Source: Torreya grandis
Lineage: Eukaryota; Streptophyta; Pinopsida; Cupressales; Taxaceae
Assembly: GCA_037957365.1 (NCBI GenBank)
Contig: JARHVA010001189.1
Location: 744,001-808,000, forward strand
Direction: 5' to 3'
Length of the DNA: 64,000 bases
The translations under genes were made by a program, and so were the position numbers. The notes beneath the pieces were generated by a model. It did not search any database. It was not told the DNA's origin and saw only the letters and a list, made by a program, of their open reading frames with translations. Below are positions 60,752-64,000 of the stretch, piece after piece. Every line of letters begins with the position of its first letter. Position 1 is the first letter of the stretch.

Positions 60752-61550
60752 TCTGCGGCCGGTGTCGGTCAGGGTAGTAGTCAGGGATGAGTCATAGGTC
60801 TGGTTTTGGTTTGCAGAATGGACTGAGGCTTCGTCTGAGGGTCTAAGGGTCTGTGTGGGATTCAAAGGGACTATTTGGGGTCTGAGGGACTGAGAATGTC
60901 ATCTGAGAAAGTGGCTGGTTGGGAACCAGAAGCACAAAGGGGAATGAATGAGAGGCAGGGGTCTGAGAAGGCCTTTCAGCCTCTCAGGGGAAGGACAGGG
61001 AAGGTCTTGGTAGTGATTAGCTAAATAGATAGATTAAATAGGAAATAAAATGGAAAACAACACTGTGCTTACCTCTTGTTTGCTGATTGAAGAATGGGAA
61101 AACCTGTTGGTGCTGGTGCTGATGCTGTCCCTGTGGTTGATGTAGAAAACTGATGCAGAGTCCCTAGAGAGTGTTGCTTGACGTGTACCTACAGCCAAAG
61201 ATTTAGCCGTGAAAGAGAGAAGAGAGAAATATTCAAGACTCCAAAGTTAGATGTGAGAGAGAGGTGAAGGATAGGATAACGGATGTAGAAAATTGTTATG
61301 AAGGCTGCCGACGCCGGCAAAACCGCCGATGTCAGCCACAGACTAACCGACGTCAGTGGCTAGAAGGCAGGCAAAAAGGATAAAAATAGCCTTCAGTCCA
61401 TTTTCCCAATTGATTGGTCAGTGGGTTGGGGGAGGAAACGACCGAGAGGGGTTAAATGGGCATGCAGGAGTTAGAATGGGAGCCATAAATGGGGTTTAGG
61501 TCATGGGAGGGATCCAAGGAGAGGAACCCAAGGGTGGTGAGGTGGCATGG

Positions 61551-61584
61551 AGAGAGAGAGAGAGGGAAAGAGAGAGAGGGGAGA
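61551..61584. repeat. AG-rich microsatellite
   Basis: AGAGAGAGAGAGAGGGAAAG followed by AGAGAGAGGGGAG, imperfect. Confidence 0.85.
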
Positions 61585-62197
61585 AATATTAATTTAAAAT
61601 AAATAATTATTTCAAATTAATAAGACATAGGTTAGGTTAGGGATGGAAGTGGTAAGGGACCAAAGGGGACCAAGGGGGGAGTCGACCTAGGGAGTAGACA
61701 CGATTTCGGTGTCTACACTAGTATATATAACTAGGGATTTTGCAAAATAATATGAACTTTTGAATTTGAAATTGATTTTTGAGTTAAATATGCAACCAAA
61801 TTTTTAAAAAATGATGCAAAAAGTACCAAAGAATAACTGAGAATGTATTTGATGTAATTAGGGTTTTGAATGAATTTTTCCAAAATTAGTGCAGTAATTT
61901 GAAAAATTTATATAAAATTTATTGTTTTAATTTTGAAAAATTGAGGAAAAATATGAAAATATTTCTAAAATTAATAGTATATTTTTCCTAGTGGTTTGAA
62001 AGTGTTTGTATGCAAATATGACCTAGTATGTGAAAACTAGGGTTTGGGTGAATTTATTGAAAATATTTAAATTAGTTTTTAGTTTTATAATTTTTAAATT
62101 TAGGAAAAATAAAGAAAATATTATAAAAAAATAGAAATAATTAACCCTAGGGTTTATAGGATTTTTATGCAAAAAATTTGAAGTCAGGTTCATCAAA

Positions 62198-63442
62198 TGT
62201 ATTATTCTTTTTGGGAATTAGGTGTTTAATTACTAAGCAAATAAAGGTATGAGTAAATGTAAATTAGTAAATAAATATGCTTTTATTAACACACTAATTT
62301 ATGCAAATAGATATGTAATTTATCTTTTTTAAAAATAGCAAGAAGTGTAGAGAAATACAACTTAGCTTATTTTGGGTCAAAATGAATGATTCAGGATCTA
62401 GAAATTACTGTATAGTGATAGTAGATTATCACAAAGAGAACCTAGAACTTTATTTCTAGATTATATAAGAGAATCAAATTGTAGACACCCTGTTACTTGG
62501 TGTTATAGTCCACTTTTAAGAGCTATTGTCCCTTTTAGGAGATGTTGTCCACTTTCAACATTATTGTCTTGGTGGTCTAGTTTTTATGGGTTTTGCTCAG
62601 TAGGATTATAAAACACTGGTAGTGAAATATCAAAGCTTGATTCCATGTTGATCTCATTATGTGTTTGATTCAATCTTAAAAACCCTTAAGAGCTCTTGGA
62701 AATTTAACTTGTATAGTAAACTTGGGAAAGAGAGAAGGGGTTAGAGTGTAAAGGATATGTTGAACACACTTCACACCTCATGTGTGGGCACTCTACATAC
62801 ATACCAATACTCTAAAGAGGGATCAAGCTAATGTAGTTCTCCAATTTTAAGTGCTTGGTGTAATTATGTGATGTATGCAACTAGATGCAAAACTAGAATG
62901 TGTTTTGGATGACTAGGGACTGGTATGAATGCTTGAATAGGCTTGAATTGGTCTTGGAAGGCTATATACAAAGAATAGGGAAGAGTAATTGAGTATGCTT
63001 TCTTGTATTCTTTATATTTTCCCATGAATGAGTGTCAACCTTTATAAATGGACATTTAATGACATTTTATAGGGAAATTAATGATCATGGGTTAGATGAG
63101 CTTGTATTAGGCTAATAGGAGAAAAGATAAGGAATCAAAAGAATCAAACTATTAGAGATGAAAATGAACTTGGACAACATCATAAAAAATAGGACACCCC
63201 TAAATTTTGGTGCTCCTAACCAAATTGGGCACTTTTGTCCAAGGAAGATGATCCCTAGAGGGATGGATCTAGGTCTAAGAGTGCTACCTGGGTCTCCAAA
63301 AGCTAATTATAGGAAGCTACGGGTGACTTGGAATCAGTGAAAGTCTAGCCAAGAAGGGTTGAGTGAGAAATAAAGAGGACCTATAGGTTGGGTGATATTA
63401 TCCATGCCTAAGTCATCAATTTTTTCATTTTATATGATTACA
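62198..63442 (-). repeat. 5' LTR of the second minus-strand Gypsy element
   Basis: Read on the minus strand it opens TGTAATCATATAAAATG at 63442 and, about 400 bp in, has TTTATAAAGG (about 63045) as a TATA box. On the plus strand the left end is TGTATTATTC, giving CA on the minus strand. Length 1245 bp; partner of 53905-55120. Confidence 0.85.
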
Positions 63443-64000
63443 ATATTACGCTCCATTGACCATATGAATGCATCATTATGGGTCTATCACAGATCTATGA
63501 ACACGGCCTATATGTATGTGTCTAAATTAAATAGACATGTATACATAATGGCTTCAAATATAAATATGCCCTATCCACATCTAAAAATATGTCCAAATAA
63601 TTTGGGTAACTAAGCCACATCTAAAGTATACCATAGTCAGACTTGTCTATGCACCTATAAAATGCAAACCAAAATAGCATCACCAATCTCCTGTTAGATA
63701 AAAATCAGCTAAATCACAAGGAAAATAAATAAATTTTTAGTAGCATGCATGGGAAAAAATACATTGACCATCTAGATAGTACATCATCAACCATGTGTTA
63801 GATGTGTACTACATTAGACATTTTGATAGACATCATTAACCATCTTATAATCCCATACTTCATCAAATTTTTTTATGGATGTCATTTGCCATGTCTGATA
63901 GTCTACTACATTGGCCATATAAATTTCATTAGCTATGATGATGAAATTATGTAAGTGCACAACCTTATTTAGTGCTACTAATTTAAACTTGTCAGAGCAA
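63443..64000. other. Flank right of the last element, no gene seen
   Basis: AT-rich sequence with no recognisable coding, LTR or RNA gene. Words such as CATTAGACAT, CCATCTAGAT and CATCATTAACCAT recur loosely but do not form a regular array. Confidence 0.3.

Larger units (their letters stand above)
60400..62197 (-). other. 5' leader of the gag-protease element
   Basis: Untranslated region between 5' LTR and gag, clearly richer in G+C and CpG than its surroundings between about 60600 and 61720. It contains the 41-bp repeats (60629-60751), further CGACGTCAG/CCGACGCCGG words at about 61308-61360, and an AG microsatellite at 61551-61584. No convincing ORF. No standard primer site is obvious next to the LTR at 62197. 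Confidence 0.4.
53905..63442 (-). mobile_element. Gypsy-type element with gag and protease, minus strand
   Basis: Paired LTRs (53905-55120, 62198-63442) enclose, on the minus strand, a GC-richer leader (about 61740-60400), gag (59660-59100), a CxFHxELGHxTxxC finger (58872-58828) and a retropepsin (58620-58108). Between the protease and the 3' LTR (57700-55121) no RT, RNase H or integrase is visible. A purine tract AAGGGGTAAA on the minus strand abuts the 3' LTR at 55121-55130. Flanking 5-mers ATAAT and ATATT differ by one base, a plausible decayed target duplication. Stops are present in gag and protease. Confidence 0.75.

Noticed and set aside
1..64000. tRNA, rRNA, snRNA or microRNA genes
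   Set aside because: No cloverleaf with A and B boxes, no rRNA words and no convincing long hairpin precursor were seen by eye on either strand; a covariance-model scan was not possible.

Overview
The window looks like intergenic chromosome from a large, repeat-rich seed-plant genome. A conifer or other gymnosperm is my best guess, from the great age and length of the retrotransposons, the low gene density and the AT-richness; this is inference and I cannot name a species. There is one host gene. Nearly everything else is layered, decayed LTR retrotransposons, so almost every ORF above 60 codons is either a fragment of a dead element or chance.

Layout. 1-1381: LTR-like sequence read on the minus strand, with a CGTACG palindrome cluster and four successive inverted repeats. 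1382-3244: two unrecognised coding-like stretches and a plant-type RNase H relic on the minus strand whose C-terminal half is tandemly duplicated. 4614-5621: the last six exons of a mannose-1-phosphate guanylyltransferase alpha-like gene (GMPPA/KONJAC type), all splice sites intact; its 5' half is not in the window. 7620-9600 (minus): LTR, polypurine tract and a decayed coiled-coil ORF of a retroelement. 9778-14200 (plus): a Gypsy-type element with LTR, tRNA-Met primer site, gag-like and protease regions but no visible reverse transcriptase.

15426-43729 (plus): a Ty3/Gypsy chromovirus (LTR, primer site, gag, protease, RT, RNase H, integrase, chromodomain, LTR). Its gag is split by about 23 kb of later sequence. 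That insert holds a tandem triplication of a Ty1/Copia element (21294-38472, period about 5.6-5.8 kb), a partial older LTR at 18122-18522, and 13-bp and 61-bp minisatellites.

44348-51644 and 53905-63442: two minus-strand Gypsy elements, each with paired LTRs of about 1.25 kb, gag and protease relics and no recognisable RT or integrase. The second has a comparatively GC-rich leader with 41-bp repeats that contain TGACGTC.

No element appears autonomous now: each reading frame carries stops or frameshifts. The most informative signals are the Copia triplication (shared stops, LTR motifs conserved in all copies, and divergent microsatellites at one homologous site), the gag-protease-only Gypsy elements, and the coiled-coil ORF next to a polypurine tract. 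I saw no convincing previously undescribed functional system.
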